A stretch of DNA of 64,000 bases from Litoribacterium kuwaitense (GCF_011058155.1 NZ_JAALFC010000002.1:124001-188000); one strand, 5' to 3'; positions 1 to 10,009 are shown, counted from the stretch's first letter. Program-made: numbers and translations. The notes: generated by a model from the sequence alone, not told the origin.

Positions 1-851
<851 letters not shown>

Positions 852-1306
852 ACCTCCAAAAAATATACTTCTTTAACCATAAAGGGCTTTTAAAAAGACG
901 TCAAAACGCTTAAAAAGTGCTCTGAAAGGCTAAGCGTGCATATAGCGCAATTTCGTAAATTGACCTCGCGTGAAAAGATGATCACTTTGCCTAACGAGAA
1001 TAAAGAGCAAATTCAGATAAACAAAAGGGTTGAGCGCTTTAGAAACATTTCGTGAATTGAAGCGAAGTGTATTTTTTGTTCTTACGATTGCTTGCCTAAG
1101 CGCCTTTATCCTAAAGAATGCTTGTACTTGATGAAAAAAAGAATTGATAAAGGATGTCATGAATTTATGGCGAATAAAAATAGTAAAAAGAAACGAAACA
1201 ATTTCTTCTTAAAAACGTATAAATAAGATATAACGAAACGTTTATGATGTATCTATAAGAGGAAGTAATAAAACGACGCAAGTGCTGGAGGAACAGGAGG
1301 ATAGGA
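852..1306. other. Gene-poor spacer between ectA and a small ORF
   Basis: It should contain the ectA promoter (minus strand) and the promoter of the small ORF at 1307. A 76-codon minus-strand reading frame at 930-1160 has no convincing ribosome-binding site and no recognisable domain, so it is not called a gene. I see no transposase remnant or tRNA. Confidence 0.4.
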
Positions 1307-1447
1307 ATGAGTGATGGGCATCTTTCAACAGCAAAAAAATTGGTGACCAAGTTAAAAGCAAAAGGTGTTAAAGCAGAAATTTGTAGCCCGCGATCCCGTA
1401 TCAGTCCCTGTCTTAAACAATGGTCACGACCAGAGCCTCAGTCATAA
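1307..1447 (+). CDS. Small basic protein, unknown
   Basis: This 46-residue frame starts with ATG six bases after an AGGAGG site (1296-1301) and stops just before a Rho-independent terminator at 1457-1479. The small transcription unit therefore looks self-contained. The product begins MSDGHLSTAKKLV and is rich in Lys, Ser and Pro, with no signal peptide or membrane segment. The C-terminal half looks less protein-like than the first 25 residues, so a truncated or frameshifted gene is possible. I recognise no family. Confidence 0.4.
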   Translation: MSDGHLSTAKKLVTKLKAKGVKAEICSPRSRISPCLKQWSRPEPQS

Positions 1448-1456
1448 GAGAAAAAC

Positions 1457-1479
1457 AACTGCTGTTAAGGCAGTTTTTT
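1457..1479 (+). terminator. Rho-independent terminator
   Basis: Stem AACTGC / GCAGTT with a TGTTAAG-type loop and a following T run, 10 bases after the stop of the small ORF. Confidence 0.7.
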
Positions 1480-1496
1480 GTCTTATACCTTGTGTA

Positions 1497-1516
1497 ACGA
1501 TGTACATCGTTGTACA
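1497..1516 (+). promoter_or_regulatory. Candidate PadR autoregulatory operator
   Basis: Two overlapping palindromes lie directly upstream of the padR-type gene: ACGATGTACATCGT (1497-1510) and TGTAC-N6-GTACA (1501-1516). PadR-family repressors commonly bind TGTAC/GTACA-type inverted repeats in their own promoters. The position, about 15 bases before the ribosome-binding site, fits negative autoregulation. No binding data; inference. Confidence 0.45.
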
Positions 1517-1544
1517 ATGCATGTATCTAGAGGAGGTTTTCTTT

Positions 1545-1886
1545 GTGAATAAAGAAGTTGTTCGCGGGAGTATCGATTTATTAATTTTGTCATCTGTGAA
1601 GCGGAAGGACCGTTATGGGTATGAAATCGTGCAGTACTTACGCAAGGTGAGCGAGGGTGTATTTGAAATGAAAGAAGGGACATTGTATCCCGCATTGAAA
1701 AGACTGGAGAAAAAAGAGTGGGTGCGGTCTTATTGGACAGATGGTGATTTTGGTCGACGGAAATATTATTCCCTCACCGGGAAAGGGAAAACAGCGCTCG
1801 AGGAAAGACACGAGGAATGGACACGGTTAAATGATATGGTCGTGAAAATGATTGAGGAAAGTGGATCAGTCATTCATGAAAAATAA
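1545..1886 (+). CDS. PadR family transcriptional regulator
   Basis: A 113-residue winged-helix DNA-binding protein. It begins VNKEVVRGSIDLLILSSV and contains the PadR signature YGYEIVQYLRK...FEMKEGTLYPALKRLEKK, followed by the wing (DGDFGRRKYYSLTGKGK). The GTG start at 1545 follows AGGAGG by 8 bases; the frame stays open further upstream but runs through a terminator, so the earlier start is rejected. It overlaps the next gene by 11 bases. PadR genes paired with a HAAS-type membrane protein are common in Firmicutes, and together they usually control envelope or export genes. The inducer is unknown. Confidence 0.9.
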   Translation: MNKEVVRGSIDLLILSSVKRKDRYGYEIVQYLRKVSEGVFEMKEGTLYPALKRLEKKEWVRSYWTDGDFGRRKYYSLTGKGKTALEERHEEWTRLNDMVVKMIEESGSVIHEK

Positions 1887-2718
1887 TCAATTACGCGCGT
1901 ATATTCGACGTACTGTAGAAAAAATGAACCTTCTTCCACGACAGAAAGAAGAGGTGTACGACGAATGGATGGATCATTTGCAAAATACGGCTGAAGAGCT
2001 ACGTCAACACGGTTGGACTAATGAAGGGGCTGAGAAAGAAGCGATTCGGCAATTTGGTGATCAGCATGAGCTTATTCCTATCATGGAAAAAGCGTTGACA
2101 CCTTTGCCGGTTCAATGGTTATGGCCGCTCGCTTCAAGCTTACTTTTGTATAGCTTTGCTGTATTTGTACCAACTGCTTTTGCCCACGATCAAGCAGGTA
2201 TCGTCTTATTCATTTTACTTAACATCGCTGCGGGCTGGATCGGCACTTGTGGCAAACGCGCGGTTTTAGGTCACAACAAGGTGATCGTCAGTGCAAGCCT
2301 TTTATTCATGCTATTGTTGGTCAGTATGGCTCATTCTTTATCATTGCCACAAGAAATCGTTGCGTTGACTTGGATTGTACAGCTAACTCTGGTCGTATTC
2401 ATTTATCTTCATGTCCTGCGCGAACCTAAGGACAAAAAGGTACTCGTGTCTCGAAAACAGCGATATGCCATTCATGGTATACAGCTCACAATTGGCGGTG
2501 TTGTCTTTTATCATGGGTTGTTGCTCAGCTTTTTTGGCCTTTTCTGGTTAGGATCGATATGGCCGATTGTCACTTTCGGTGGAGGGCTGATCTTCTTATG
2601 GGGGCTATTGTATTGGATACAATGGAAAGCTTTAGCTCATCACCCAAAAGTCGCCTGGTCTCTATGCGGGCTGTCTATGCTTGTCGTGACGAGTTATTCT
2701 CTATTGCTGTTGATATAA
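1876..2718 (+). CDS. HAAS-type signalling domain membrane protein, PadR partner
   Basis: A 280-residue protein. Its first 75 residues form a soluble helical domain (NQLRAYIRRTVEKMNLLPRQ, then a WMDHLQN...EAIRQFGD segment), the pattern of the HAAS/permease-prefix family that accompanies PadR regulators. The remainder is seven or so hydrophobic helices ending in YSLLLLI. The ATG at 1876 is chosen because the family N-terminus starts there; a TTG at 1852 is also in frame. It probably anchors or modulates the PadR regulator or the following envelope protein. The function has not been defined for this combination. Confidence 0.7.
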   Translation: MKNNQLRAYIRRTVEKMNLLPRQKEEVYDEWMDHLQNTAEELRQHGWTNEGAEKEAIRQFGDQHELIPIMEKALTPLPVQWLWPLASSLLLYSFAVFVPTAFAHDQAGIVLFILLNIAAGWIGTCGKRAVLGHNKVIVSASLLFMLLLVSMAHSLSLPQEIVALTWIVQLTLVVFIYLHVLREPKDKKVLVSRKQRYAIHGIQLTIGGVVFYHGLLLSFFGLFWLGSIWPIVTFGGGLIFLWGLLYWIQWKALAHHPKVAWSLCGLSMLVVTSYSLLLLI

Positions 2719-2740
2719 TTTAAAGGAAGGTGACTGAAAA

Positions 2741-3769
2741 ATGAAACGAACCCGATTGTGGCAATGGTGGTCAGGAATAGTGGTTTGGACGATGGCACTT
2801 TGTCTCGTTGGCTTTTCTTTGCCTGATGACGAGGAGGCGTTTTTTCAGCTTGGTGGCACGATCGATATTCATGAGGACCAACTGGTGTATACAGTTGACA
2901 GCCCGGAACTAAAACAATCTGGGATCTATATGTTTGATCTGGAGACGAAAGAAGTGGTGCAACTAACCGAGGAAGCTCCTAGTGAGCAACACACCCAACC
3001 TGTCGTATCCGCAGATGGAACGCAAATGGCGTATCTTGTGACAACACAAGGTAACGAAAATGAGCCACCCGCATCATTGATTGAGCTGATGCATTTAGAG
3101 AGCAAGCAGGTACGGACAATCACCGCTCGCGACGTGCTCGTGACGTCGATCGCTTTTGCGCCTGAAAGTGACGTTTTGTACTATAGTAAGGCGAAGACCT
3201 TTGACAACTACTCACCAATAGCGAAAAAAGCACCGCACGATTTAAATATATTCCGATATTCTTTAGGCGAGAAAACACATACTCAAATGACCGATGAGAA
3301 TCATTACAGTATGAGTGATTTATCTGTGTCACTGGACGGTTCCGAGCTTTATTTCAGTACCTTTGACGGCACAGCCCAATCGTTGATGAAGGTGGAGACA
3401 GAAGCGCCTTCTACGCAAACACGCATTGCGCCTATAGATAAAAAAGATATCTACTCGCCTGAGTTTTCACCCAACGGGGAGCTTGTCGCGTTTACGAGAC
3501 CAGCAAACCTTGGAGAAAACGACCCGCTGTATGAGTATGAGCTCTTTACAATGGATATGGATACGCGGCAAGTAGAGCAACGAACATCACTAGGGACAAA
3601 TGTTCATGAGCTTGTTTTTGCAAACGATGATGCGTATGTTTATTTTGTAGAGAATAAAGGGTTTGGTTCTTATGAGCCAAGGTTTGCTTATTATCGGTAT
3701 GATTTAGAGAACAATCAATTAGAGCCAATCGACATAAATTCGCACATGTCTACGGGAAGTCGCATTTGA
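2741..3769 (+). CDS. Secreted or anchored TolB-like beta-propeller protein
   Basis: 342 residues. The start has AAGGAAGGTG upstream and an N-terminal hydrophobic stretch (WWSGIVVWTMALCLVGF) that acts as signal peptide or anchor. The rest is a set of repeated beta-propeller blades of the PD40/TolB type: QPVVSADGTQMAYL, LSVSLDGSELYFST, SPEFSPNGELVAFT and HELVFANDDAYVYF. It follows the PadR-HAAS pair with 22 bases of spacing, so it is probably in the same operon and is the likely output of that regulator. The ligand is unknown. Confidence 0.75.
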   Translation: MKRTRLWQWWSGIVVWTMALCLVGFSLPDDEEAFFQLGGTIDIHEDQLVYTVDSPELKQSGIYMFDLETKEVVQLTEEAPSEQHTQPVVSADGTQMAYLVTTQGNENEPPASLIELMHLESKQVRTITARDVLVTSIAFAPESDVLYYSKAKTFDNYSPIAKKAPHDLNIFRYSLGEKTHTQMTDENHYSMSDLSVSLDGSELYFSTFDGTAQSLMKVETEAPSTQTRIAPIDKKDIYSPEFSPNGELVAFTRPANLGENDPLYEYELFTMDMDTRQVEQRTSLGTNVHELVFANDDAYVYFVENKGFGSYEPRFAYYRYDLENNQLEPIDINSHMSTGSRI

Positions 3770-3899
3770 AATAAAGACGGAGATCGCTCTTTGCCAAAGA
3801 ACTTAAAATCAATTTTCTAGGCAAAGGTGAGCAAGTATGATATCTTGTGGAAAAGGATCAAACTTAACGAAGAGCCTTGTTAAAGAAGGAGAACGGTAT

Positions 3900-4382
3900 A
3901 TGGAAAAAGCAACGTTTGGAGCGGGCTGTTTTTGGGGTGTAGAGTTGGCGTTTTCAAAACTTGACGGTGTTGAAAGTACGCGAGCAGGTTATATCGGCGG
4001 GACGCTCGAAAATCCGACATATGAAGAAGTATGTAAAGACAATACCGGCCATGCAGAAGCTGTGGAAATCATGTTTGACCCGCAGGTGATTCGTTTTGAG
4101 ACGCTGCTCACACACTTTTGGGAATGGCATGATCCTACGACTGTAAACCGCCAAGGAGAAGATGTCGGGACTCAGTATCGGTCAGCCATTTTTTATCATA
4201 ATGAGAAGCAGAAAAAAGCAGCAGAAGACAGTAAACGTCAAATGGATGCTTCAGGTCACTTTAAAACTCCGATCGTTACGGAAATCACAAAAGCAGCGAC
4301 TTTTTTTCCAGCAGAAGAGTATCATCAAAAATATCTTGAGAAACGTGGACAAACGTCCTGTTCAGTGGCAGCGAAAGGATGA
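3900..4382 (+). CDS. msrA: Peptide-methionine (S)-S-oxide reductase
   Basis: Reduces methionine-S-sulfoxide in oxidised proteins. The catalytic motif GAGCFWGVE begins at residue 7, with the active-site Cys in GCFWG, and the fold motifs GYIGG, GHAEAVEI, HDPTT and GTQYRSAIFY follow. The ATG at 3900 sits behind AAGAAGGAG; the frame is open upstream to 3837 but that extension is not family-like. At 160 residues it is MsrA alone, without a fused MsrB. The C-terminal Cys (TSCSVAAKG) could be the resolving cysteine. The gene overlaps the next thioredoxin-like gene by 4 bases, which suggests that protein recycles MsrA. Confidence 0.95.
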   Translation: MEKATFGAGCFWGVELAFSKLDGVESTRAGYIGGTLENPTYEEVCKDNTGHAEAVEIMFDPQVIRFETLLTHFWEWHDPTTVNRQGEDVGTQYRSAIFYHNEKQKKAAEDSKRQMDASGHFKTPIVTEITKAATFFPAEEYHQKYLEKRGQTSCSVAAKG

Positions 4383-4711
4383 TGAAAACAATGAAGGACA
4401 TTACAAAAACAGAGGAATTTCAGCAGCTTATTTCTTCCGAGAAACCTGTTGTCATAAAATTTTATGCAGGCTGGTGTCCGGATTGTGTACGCATGGATAT
4501 GTTCATTCCAGAAATTATCGAGAAGCACACTGACTATGAATGGTACCAAATGAATCGTGATGACTTTCCAGAGCTCGCTGATAAGTATGCCGTCATGGGC
4601 ATCCCAAGTTTACTCGTCTTTAAAAATGGTGAGAAAGTAGCTCATCTTCATAGTGCAAATGCAAAAACTCCAGAAAGTGTCGAGAGCTTCCTCGCAGAAA
4701 CTGGTGTGTAA
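4379..4711 (+). CDS. Thioredoxin family protein
   Basis: A 110-residue thioredoxin-fold protein with the redox motif WCPDC (residues 33-37) and the cis-proline turn MGIPSLLVFKNG. The CPDC active site differs from the CGPC of classical TrxA and is typical of small Bacillus thioredoxin-like proteins (YtpP/YdbP type). The ATGA overlap with msrA makes the pair a translationally coupled oxidative-repair operon, and it is plausibly the electron donor for MsrA. A terminator follows immediately. Confidence 0.9.
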   Translation: MMKTMKDITKTEEFQQLISSEKPVVIKFYAGWCPDCVRMDMFIPEIIEKHTDYEWYQMNRDDFPELADKYAVMGIPSLLVFKNGEKVAHLHSANAKTPESVESFLAETGV

Positions 4712-4712
4712 G

Positions 4713-4740
4713 AAGTCCCATTTCGGGGCTTTCTTTTTTT
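4713..4740 (+). terminator. Terminator of msrA-thioredoxin operon
   Basis: Stem AAGTCCC / GGGGCTT (one G-U pair) followed by TTCTTTTTTT, two bases after the stop codon. Confidence 0.8.
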
Positions 4741-4847
4741 GGCTATTTTGATATGCTTGAAGCATGCAACGACAGGAGAAATAAGAACTGTGTCGAACGT
4801 TGTATGTGACACAAATCTACATAAGATGTGTTTGGAGGAGATCGATC

Positions 4848-6242
4848 ATGTCAAAACGTATCGAAAAAGACACCTTAGGAGAAATTGCTGTCCCTGCGGA
4901 CAAATACTGGGGTGCGCAAACGCAGCGCAGCCTGCAAAATTTTGAAATTGGTGAGGAGAAAATGCCTCCGTTGCTGATTAAATCTTTTGCTATCCTTAAA
5001 AAAGCGGCGGCTCGTGCTAACGCAGATCTCGGTTTGTTGGAAGAAGAAAAAGCGAACGTGATTGCAGATGTTGCCGATCTGATCATTGCCGGCGAGCTGA
5101 ATGACCATTTTCCATTAGTCGTCTGGCAAACTGGAAGCGGTACACAAAGTAATATGAACGTGAATGAGGTCATCGCGTTTAAAGGTAATCAGCTCCTTGA
5201 GGGTAGTGAGCATACGTTGCATCCGAATGACGACGTGAATAAATCACAAAGTTCAAATGACACGTTCCCAACGGCAATGCATATTGCTTCCGTTTTAACG
5301 ATGACAAATGATGTTCTCCCAGCTGTTGAGGCGTTGAAAGAGACACTAGCTGAAAAAGAAGAAGCATTTAAAGATGTTGTCAAAATTGGTCGGACGCATC
5401 TCCAAGATGCAACACCACTTACACTCGGTCAAGAAATCAGCGGCTGGAGAAGCATGTTAGAAAAGAATTTAACGATTATTGCCGAAAGTAAAGTGCATTT
5501 ATTCGAGCTTGCGATTGGTGGAACGGCGGTTGGTACCGGTATTAATACACATCCAGAGTTTGGTGCACGCGTAGCAGAGCAGATTGCAAAAGAAACGAAC
5601 CAGCCATTTGTTGCTTCTGATAATTTTTTCCACGCTCTAACGAGCCATCAGCCGATCGTGTATGCACATGGCGCATTAAAAGCTTTGGCTGCCGATGCGC
5701 ATAAAATTGCGAACGATGTACGTCTCCTTGCAAGTGGTCCTCGCAGTGGTATTGGTGAATTAACCATTCCGGCAAATGAGCCAGGAAGTTCCATTATGCC
5801 AGGAAAAGTGAATCCGACGCAAAGTGAAGCGCTAACGATGGTTGCACTTCAGGTCATGGGGAATGACGCAGCCATCGGTATGGCTGCCAGCCAAGGACAC
5901 TTTGAATTAAATGTCTATAAGCCTTTAATTATTTATAACTTCCTGCAATCGAGTCGTTTGCTTACTGACGGATTAACATCATTTAATAAAAATTGTGCCG
6001 TCGGTATCGAGCCGATTCATGAAAATATTCAACAGCTCGTTCAAAACTCTTTAATGCTCGTCACAGCGTTAAATCCACACATTGGATACGAGAAAGCAGC
6101 TGCTATTGCGAAGGCAGCGCACCAAAATGGGACGACATTAAAAGAAGAAGCCATGAACAGCGGCTTTCTTACAGAAGAAGAGTTTGAGGAATATGTCAAT
6201 CCTTCCGCAATGGTTTACCCGAACGTTAAAGCGCGGAAGTAA
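4848..6242 (+). CDS. fumC: Class II fumarate hydratase
   Basis: TCA-cycle enzyme interconverting fumarate and L-malate. 464 residues, full length, with the superfamily signature [15 protein letters not shown], the substrate-loop residues [14 protein letters not shown], and [21 protein letters not shown]. The ATG at 4848 is preceded by TTTGGAGGAG at good spacing; the frame extends upstream to 4800 without similarity. It stands alone, flanked by terminators on both sides, as in other Bacillus genomes. Confidence 0.97.
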   Translation: MSKRIEKDTLGEIAVPADKYWGAQTQRSLQNFEIGEEKMPPLLIKSFAILKKAAARANADLGLLEEEKANVIADVADLIIAGELNDHFPLVVWQTGSGTQSNMNVNEVIAFKGNQLLEGSEHTLHPNDDVNKSQSSNDTFPTAMHIASVLTMTNDVLPAVEALKETLAEKEEAFKDVVKIGRTHLQDATPLTLGQEISGWRSMLEKNLTIIAESKVHLFELAIGGTAVGTGINTHPEFGARVAEQIAKETNQPFVASDNFFHALTSHQPIVYAHGALKALAADAHKIANDVRLLASGPRSGIGELTIPANEPGSSIMPGKVNPTQSEALTMVALQVMGNDAAIGMAASQGHFELNVYKPLIIYNFLQSSRLLTDGLTSFNKNCAVGIEPIHENIQQLVQNSLMLVTALNPHIGYEKAAAIAKAAHQNGTTLKEEAMNSGFLTEEEFEEYVNPSAMVYPNVKARK

Positions 6243-6246
6243 CCAT

Positions 6247-6278
6247 AAAAACCCCGGAATGTAGAGTTCCGGGGTTTT
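6247..6278 (+). terminator. Strong terminator after fumC
   Basis: Perfect 12-bp stem AAAACCCCGGAA / TTCCGGGGTTTT. The A-rich left flank means it may act bidirectionally for the convergent SASP gene. Confidence 0.9.
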
Positions 6279-6294
6279 GTCCATGATATTGCAA

Positions 6295-6513
6295 TTATTG
6301 TTGTTGTCTGCCGCCGATTTGCTGCTGAGCCATTTGGACAAGGCGCTTCGTAATTTCTCCACCAACAGAACCGTTAGAACGTGAAGTAGAGTCAGGGCCT
6401 AGCTGTACACCAAATTCTTGAGAGATTTCGTATTTCATTTGGTCAATGGCTTGCTGAGATCCAGGGACGACAAGTTGATTACTACTGTTGCTTCGAGATT
6501 GATTTTGAGCCAT
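6295..6513 (-). CDS. Alpha/beta-type small acid-soluble spore protein
   Basis: 72 residues. SASPs coat and protect DNA in the dormant spore and supply amino acids on germination. The core [19 protein letters not shown], then [11 protein letters not shown], then [19 protein letters not shown] matches the family, including the GPR protease region YEISQEFGV. The start is placed at MAQNQS; an AAGGAG lies 12 bases upstream, a slightly long spacing, and the frame also reads a few codons further up. It is divergent from a near-identical paralog at 6717. The promoter should be sigma-G dependent. Confidence 0.95.
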   Translation of the reverse strand: MAQNQSRSNSSNQLVVPGSQQAIDQMKYEISQEFGVQLGPDSTSRSNGSVGGEITKRLVQMAQQQIGGRQQQ

Positions 6514-6716
6514 TTGTTCATCAAACTCCTTCATATAATTTGAATGGTCTCATTGATGTGAGACACGTATACTTTTTGCTTAGACGGTCGATATTATTCA
6601 TGCCGATCATTGTTTTTTAAAATTAATAAATAGAAGGAATTACCATCGATTGAAATACATAAGAGCTTCATTTTCACACACACTATCCTTACAACACGTG
6701 AGGAGGTGAAAAAAAC

Positions 6717-6920
6717 ATGGCTAACAATTCTTCTAACCAATTGGTTGTACCTGGCGTACAACAAGCAATTGATCAAATGAAGTATGAGATTTCTCAAGAG
6801 TTCGGCGTACAGCTTGGTCCAGATTCTACTTCACGTGCGAATGGATCTGTCGGTGGAGAGATCACAAAACGTTTGGTTCAAATGGCTCAACAACAAATGG
6901 GCGGTTACCAACAACAGTAA
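6717..6920 (+). CDS. Alpha/beta-type small acid-soluble spore protein
   Basis: 67 residues beginning [16 protein letters not shown], with a good AGGAGG site. It differs from its divergent neighbour mainly in a shorter N-terminus and a few substitutions (Ala for Ser in TSRANG, Met for Ile and Tyr for Arg near the C-terminus). Both retain the DNA-binding [15 protein letters not shown] block. The back-to-back pair shares about 200 bases of intergenic DNA. A duplication is the simplest origin. Confidence 0.96.
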   Translation: MANNSSNQLVVPGVQQAIDQMKYEISQEFGVQLGPDSTSRANGSVGGEITKRLVQMAQQQMGGYQQQ

Positions 6921-6945
6921 CAACATGCCCCATACAAATGGAAAC

Positions 6946-6975
6946 GCAGGGTGGTCATAGGCCACCCTGCTTTTT
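6946..6975 (+). terminator. Terminator after SASP gene
   Basis: Perfect stem GCAGGGTGG / CCACCCTGC and five T residues. Confidence 0.9.
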
Positions 6976-7001
6976 ACTGTTTTCGCTAACGAACCATACA
7001 T

Positions 7002-7037
7002 AAAAAAGGATAGACGACGTCATTAAGAGACGTCATC
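7002..7037 (-). terminator. Terminator of msmX-type gene
   Basis: On the minus strand, stem GATGACGTC / GACGTCGTC (one wobble pair) and then TATCCTTTTTT, 18 bases beyond the stop. Confidence 0.75.
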
Positions 7038-7054
7038 TACCCCGTAAAATCTTT

Positions 7055-8152
7055 TTAGCGAATACGCAGCTCAGAATCGATATCGAAGAAATGAGCTTTG
7101 TTCATATCAAAGGCAACTTTTAGCTTTTGACCGTTTTGAATATCAGTACGAGAGTCAACACGTGCAATAAAGTCATGGTCACCTAATTTAGAGTATAGGT
7201 ATGTTTCAGCACCCATCAATTCGGCAACATCAATGGTCGCTTCAACAGTCGTTTCACTGGAAGATTCGATAAATACTGGCTCATCATGAATGTCCTCTGG
7301 ACGAACACCCATAATGACTTCTTTGTTCACATACCCTTGCTCACGAAGAAGCTTCATTTTTCCTTCAGGCACAGCAATTTTAGAGTTTGCAATATGCAAA
7401 TGCGTATCGTCAAGCTTACCACTGAAGAAGTTCATCGCTGGAGATCCGATAAATCCGCCGACAAACACGTTGTCAGGGAGTTCATATACTTCTTTCGGAG
7501 AACCGACTTGCTGAATAACGCCGTCTTTCATAACAACAATACGCGTCGCCATCGTCATCGCTTCAGTTTGGTCGTGCGTTACATAGATCGTTGTCGTTTG
7601 TAGACGTTGGTGAAGCTTCGTAATTTCGGCACGCATTTGGACACGGAGTTTAGCATCTAAGTTTGAAAGTGGTTCGTCCATAAGGAAAACCTTTGCGTCA
7701 CGAACAATCGCACGTCCAAGAGCAACACGCTGACGCTGACCACCGGATAGAGCTTTAGGCTTACGGTCTAAATACTCTTCAAGACCGAGAATGCGGGCAG
7801 CATCCTTAACGCGACGGTCAATCTCTTCCTTTTTAAACTTTCTCAATTTCAAACCGAAGGCCATATTGTTATAGACGTTCATATGTGGATAAAGGGCATA
7901 GTTCTGGAACACCATGGCGATGTCGCGGTCTTTTGGAGCGACGTCGTTTACACGGCGATCATCAATGTAAAAGTCACCTTGAGAAATTTCTTCGAGACCG
8001 GCGATCATTCGAAGCGTTGTTGATTTACCACAACCAGAAGGACCGACCATTACGATAAATTCTTTGTCTTCGATTTCGAGGTTAAAATCTTTTACAGCAG
8101 TGACATCTTTGTCGTAAACTTTGTAAATATTTTGCAGGCTGAGTGTAGCCAT
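7055..8152 (-). CDS. msmX: Multi-sugar ABC transporter ATP-binding protein (MsmX/UgpC family)
   Basis: Cytoplasmic ATPase that energises carbohydrate ABC importers. 365 residues. Walker A is GPSGCGKSTT near residue 36, with Q-loop MVFQNYALYPHM, signature LSGGQRQRVALGRAI, Walker B VFLMDEPLSNLD and H-loop VTHDQTEAM. The C-terminal TOBE/MalK-type domain includes GVRPEDI and ELMGAETYLYSK. The ATG at 8152 follows GGGAGGAATACTTC; the longer upstream frame is rejected. In B. subtilis MsmX serves several importers that lack their own ATPase. The lplB/lplC-type cluster at 32.8-41.8 kb has no ATPase and is the likely client here. A near-match cre site lies just upstream. Confidence 0.93.
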   Translation of the reverse strand: MATLSLQNIYKVYDKDVTAVKDFNLEIEDKEFIVMVGPSGCGKSTTLRMIAGLEEISQGDFYIDDRRVNDVAPKDRDIAMVFQNYALYPHMNVYNNMAFGLKLRKFKKEEIDRRVKDAARILGLEEYLDRKPKALSGGQRQRVALGRAIVRDAKVFLMDEPLSNLDAKLRVQMRAEITKLHQRLQTTTIYVTHDQTEAMTMATRIVVMKDGVIQQVGSPKEVYELPDNVFVGGFIGSPAMNFFSGKLDDTHLHIANSKIAVPEGKMKLLREQGYVNKEVIMGVRPEDIHDEPVFIESSSETTVEATIDVAELMGAETYLYSKLGDHDFIARVDSRTDIQNGQKLKVAFDMNKAHFFDIDSELRIR

Positions 8153-8173
8153 GAAGTATTCCTCCCTTTTTTC

Positions 8174-8187
8174 TGAAAGCGTTTTAT
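8174..8187 (-). promoter_or_regulatory. Possible cre (CcpA) site upstream of msmX
   Basis: TGAAAGCGTTTTAT matches the catabolite-responsive element in its first 12 positions but ends AT rather than CA. It lies 22 bases upstream of the start, where CcpA could repress. Moderate to weak candidate. Confidence 0.35.
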
Positions 8188-8410
8188 CTACTGACTTTAT
8201 TGTATCTAAACTCATTCGTTGCGTAAATGGACGGGATGCACAAAAAAAGAATATACTTTTGTGCACCTCTGCTAAAATCCCTTGATCATGACAGAGTGGC
8301 CAGAGAGCAAAAGTGACTCTCTGGCGCAAGTGGAGTGGTGACATTCCTATTTTTCACTCTCTCACGTTTTTACGCTTTAGGCTAAACTGAGAGGAAATAC
8401 TTCTATCGCT

Positions 8411-8605
8411 TTATTTTTCCTTTTTTTCTTTATTCGTTTGGCGAGGGGGAGATTCGGGTGGGAGATCTCTCGCTTCGTCGACCTGAGCTGTAGGCTGACC
8501 TTTGCCAATTGTGCTGGCAGCCATCCCCTCACTAAGCATCCGATCTACATCAATAAAAGCTTCTGCTCTTCCTTCGTATGGAAGGTCTTCTCGCTCTTTG
8601 CCCAT
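8411..8605 (-). CDS. Small charged protein, unknown
   Basis: 64 residues beginning MGKEREDLPYEGRAEAF, with a GAAAGGA ribosome-binding site 9 bases upstream. It is hydrophilic and ends in a lysine-rich tail (NKEKKEK). It sits 48 bases after yheD on the same strand and may be co-transcribed with it, which would suggest a sporulation role. No recognised family. Confidence 0.6.
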   Translation of the reverse strand: MGKEREDLPYEGRAEAFIDVDRMLSEGMAASTIGKGQPTAQVDEARDLPPESPPRQTNKEKKEK

Positions 8606-8653
8606 TAACTCACATCCTTTCTATAGTATTAGTATGTGAGGGGAGAAGTAAGC

Positions 8654-10009
8654 TCATTCGCTCCTTTTTAACATCCCGAGATACCGTGCGTAATGAAACG
8701 GTCGTTGAAGAATATCTGCCCATTCGCCTGAAAAAGAAGGGTGGTCAAAGGCGGACTTTCCTGGTTTTGAGTTAATTTCAAGTAAACAGAGCTGATCGTC
8801 AGCGGTGACCGCTATATCAACGCCTGCTTCCCCGACCTCATCACCGTACATGTCATCAAGAACGTCACAAACCTCATACGTGAGCTGAATCATTTCGTTT
8901 TTTCGGCTTTTTGCTTCATTTGAACGGAATGTTTGTTCAGCTGGTAAAACCGTTCCGCCATATTTTGAATGAGTCGTTGGGTTGTGGTCAGCTGCAAGCT
9001 TTGCGACTATGCCGGTAAATTGCCAACGTCCGTTGTCCGTCTTATTCATATGAATACGATAATCTGTTGCTTGCCCTTGATACTTTTTTAAAGCGACCCC
9101 TTGCTGAAGAACGCATTGGTCAAGCTGATAACCATGCTGTTGAATGAGTTCATTGATATCTGTTAAAGAGCATTCTTCCTTATACATCGTTTTTTCATTT
9201 TGGTAATACACACATGTATAAGCATTCTCTTTTTGCTCTTTCTTTAGCTGGATAATCCCTCTGCCTGAGCTTCCTGATGTGGGCTTAAGATAAACGGTGT
9301 CATGTCGGTCAAGAAACGCCTCTAAGTCAAGACGATCTGGGGATAAGATTGTTTCGGGTAGGAAGTGCTTTGTCTTTTCATGACGAAGTAGCTGACTGTA
9401 GAGCTCGGCTTTGTCGAAAAAACCTGGGTTAAACCATGGAATGTCTCGCACTATTTTCGTCTTATAACGTAGTGCTGTTAATTCGTATAATTGCTCAGCC
9501 TGTCTGTTTGGTATTTTGTCATAAATGCAGTCTGGCATTGGCCAGATGTGACTTTGCCAACCTCTTTGTTCAGAAAAGAACCACCCTTTCATCTGCTGAT
9601 CTTCCCAGAATACGTGGTGATGGCCAAATACGTACGCGATGACACCCGCTTTACTTGCTGCTTGTAAAAGCTGTTTAAAGGAAGGCGTCCGTTTACCTAA
9701 AGGCTGCTCTTCATTGTCTGTAAACCCTGCAGTGACAATGCCAATAATAGGACCAAGATGAATTTCTAAATGATCATTATGATCAACCGTCCAAACGGAA
9801 GCGCTGGGGAGACTTGCAGGGAGAAGAAGAGCTTGCGCTACCCTCTTTGATAAAACGAGTGAATTGTCATGTCTTGTCGACACCTCAACATCTTGTTTAA
9901 GATGAGTATGGTAAATAACGGCCGTTTGCTCTTGAGAACGAAGAGGTTTTGGAAGCTGTACAAATAACTGATCAGATGGCTCGACAACGAGTGGAAAAAC
10001 GTTCTGCAT
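8654..10009 (-). CDS. yheD: YheC/YheD family endospore coat-associated protein (ATP-grasp fold)
   Basis: 451 residues, the length of B. subtilis YheD. The N-terminal domain is followed by an ATP-grasp-like C-terminal half with YLKPTSGSSGRGIIQL, DYRIHMNK and AVTADDQLCLLEINSKPGKSAF, the last being the metal- and ATP-binding strand of ATP-grasp enzymes. The start at 10009 is fixed by AGGAGG seven bases upstream (AGGAGGCGCAGAA); the frame is open beyond it. The family associates with the spore coat; its substrate is not known. It is divergent from yheB, the conserved order in Bacillus. Confidence 0.88.
   Translation of the reverse strand: MQNVFPLVVEPSDQLFVQLPKPLRSQEQTAVIYHTHLKQDVEVSTRHDNSLVLSKRVAQALLLPASLPSASVWTVDHNDHLEIHLGPIIGIVTAGFTDNEEQPLGKRTPSFKQLLQAASKAGVIAYVFGHHHVFWEDQQMKGWFFSEQRGWQSHIWPMPDCIYDKIPNRQAEQLYELTALRYKTKIVRDIPWFNPGFFDKAELYSQLLRHEKTKHFLPETILSPDRLDLEAFLDRHDTVYLKPTSGSSGRGIIQLKKEQKENAYTCVYYQNEKTMYKEECSLTDINELIQQHGYQLDQCVLQQGVALKKYQGQATDYRIHMNKTDNGRWQFTGIVAKLAADHNPTTHSKYGGTVLPAEQTFRSNEAKSRKNEMIQLTYEVCDVLDDMYGDEVGEAGVDIAVTADDQLCLLEINSKPGKSAFDHPSFSGEWADILQRPFHYARYLGMLKRSE

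Noticed and set aside
930-1160. 76-codon minus-strand frame
   Set aside because: No ribosome-binding site, no recognised domain; retained only as a note on the spacer.
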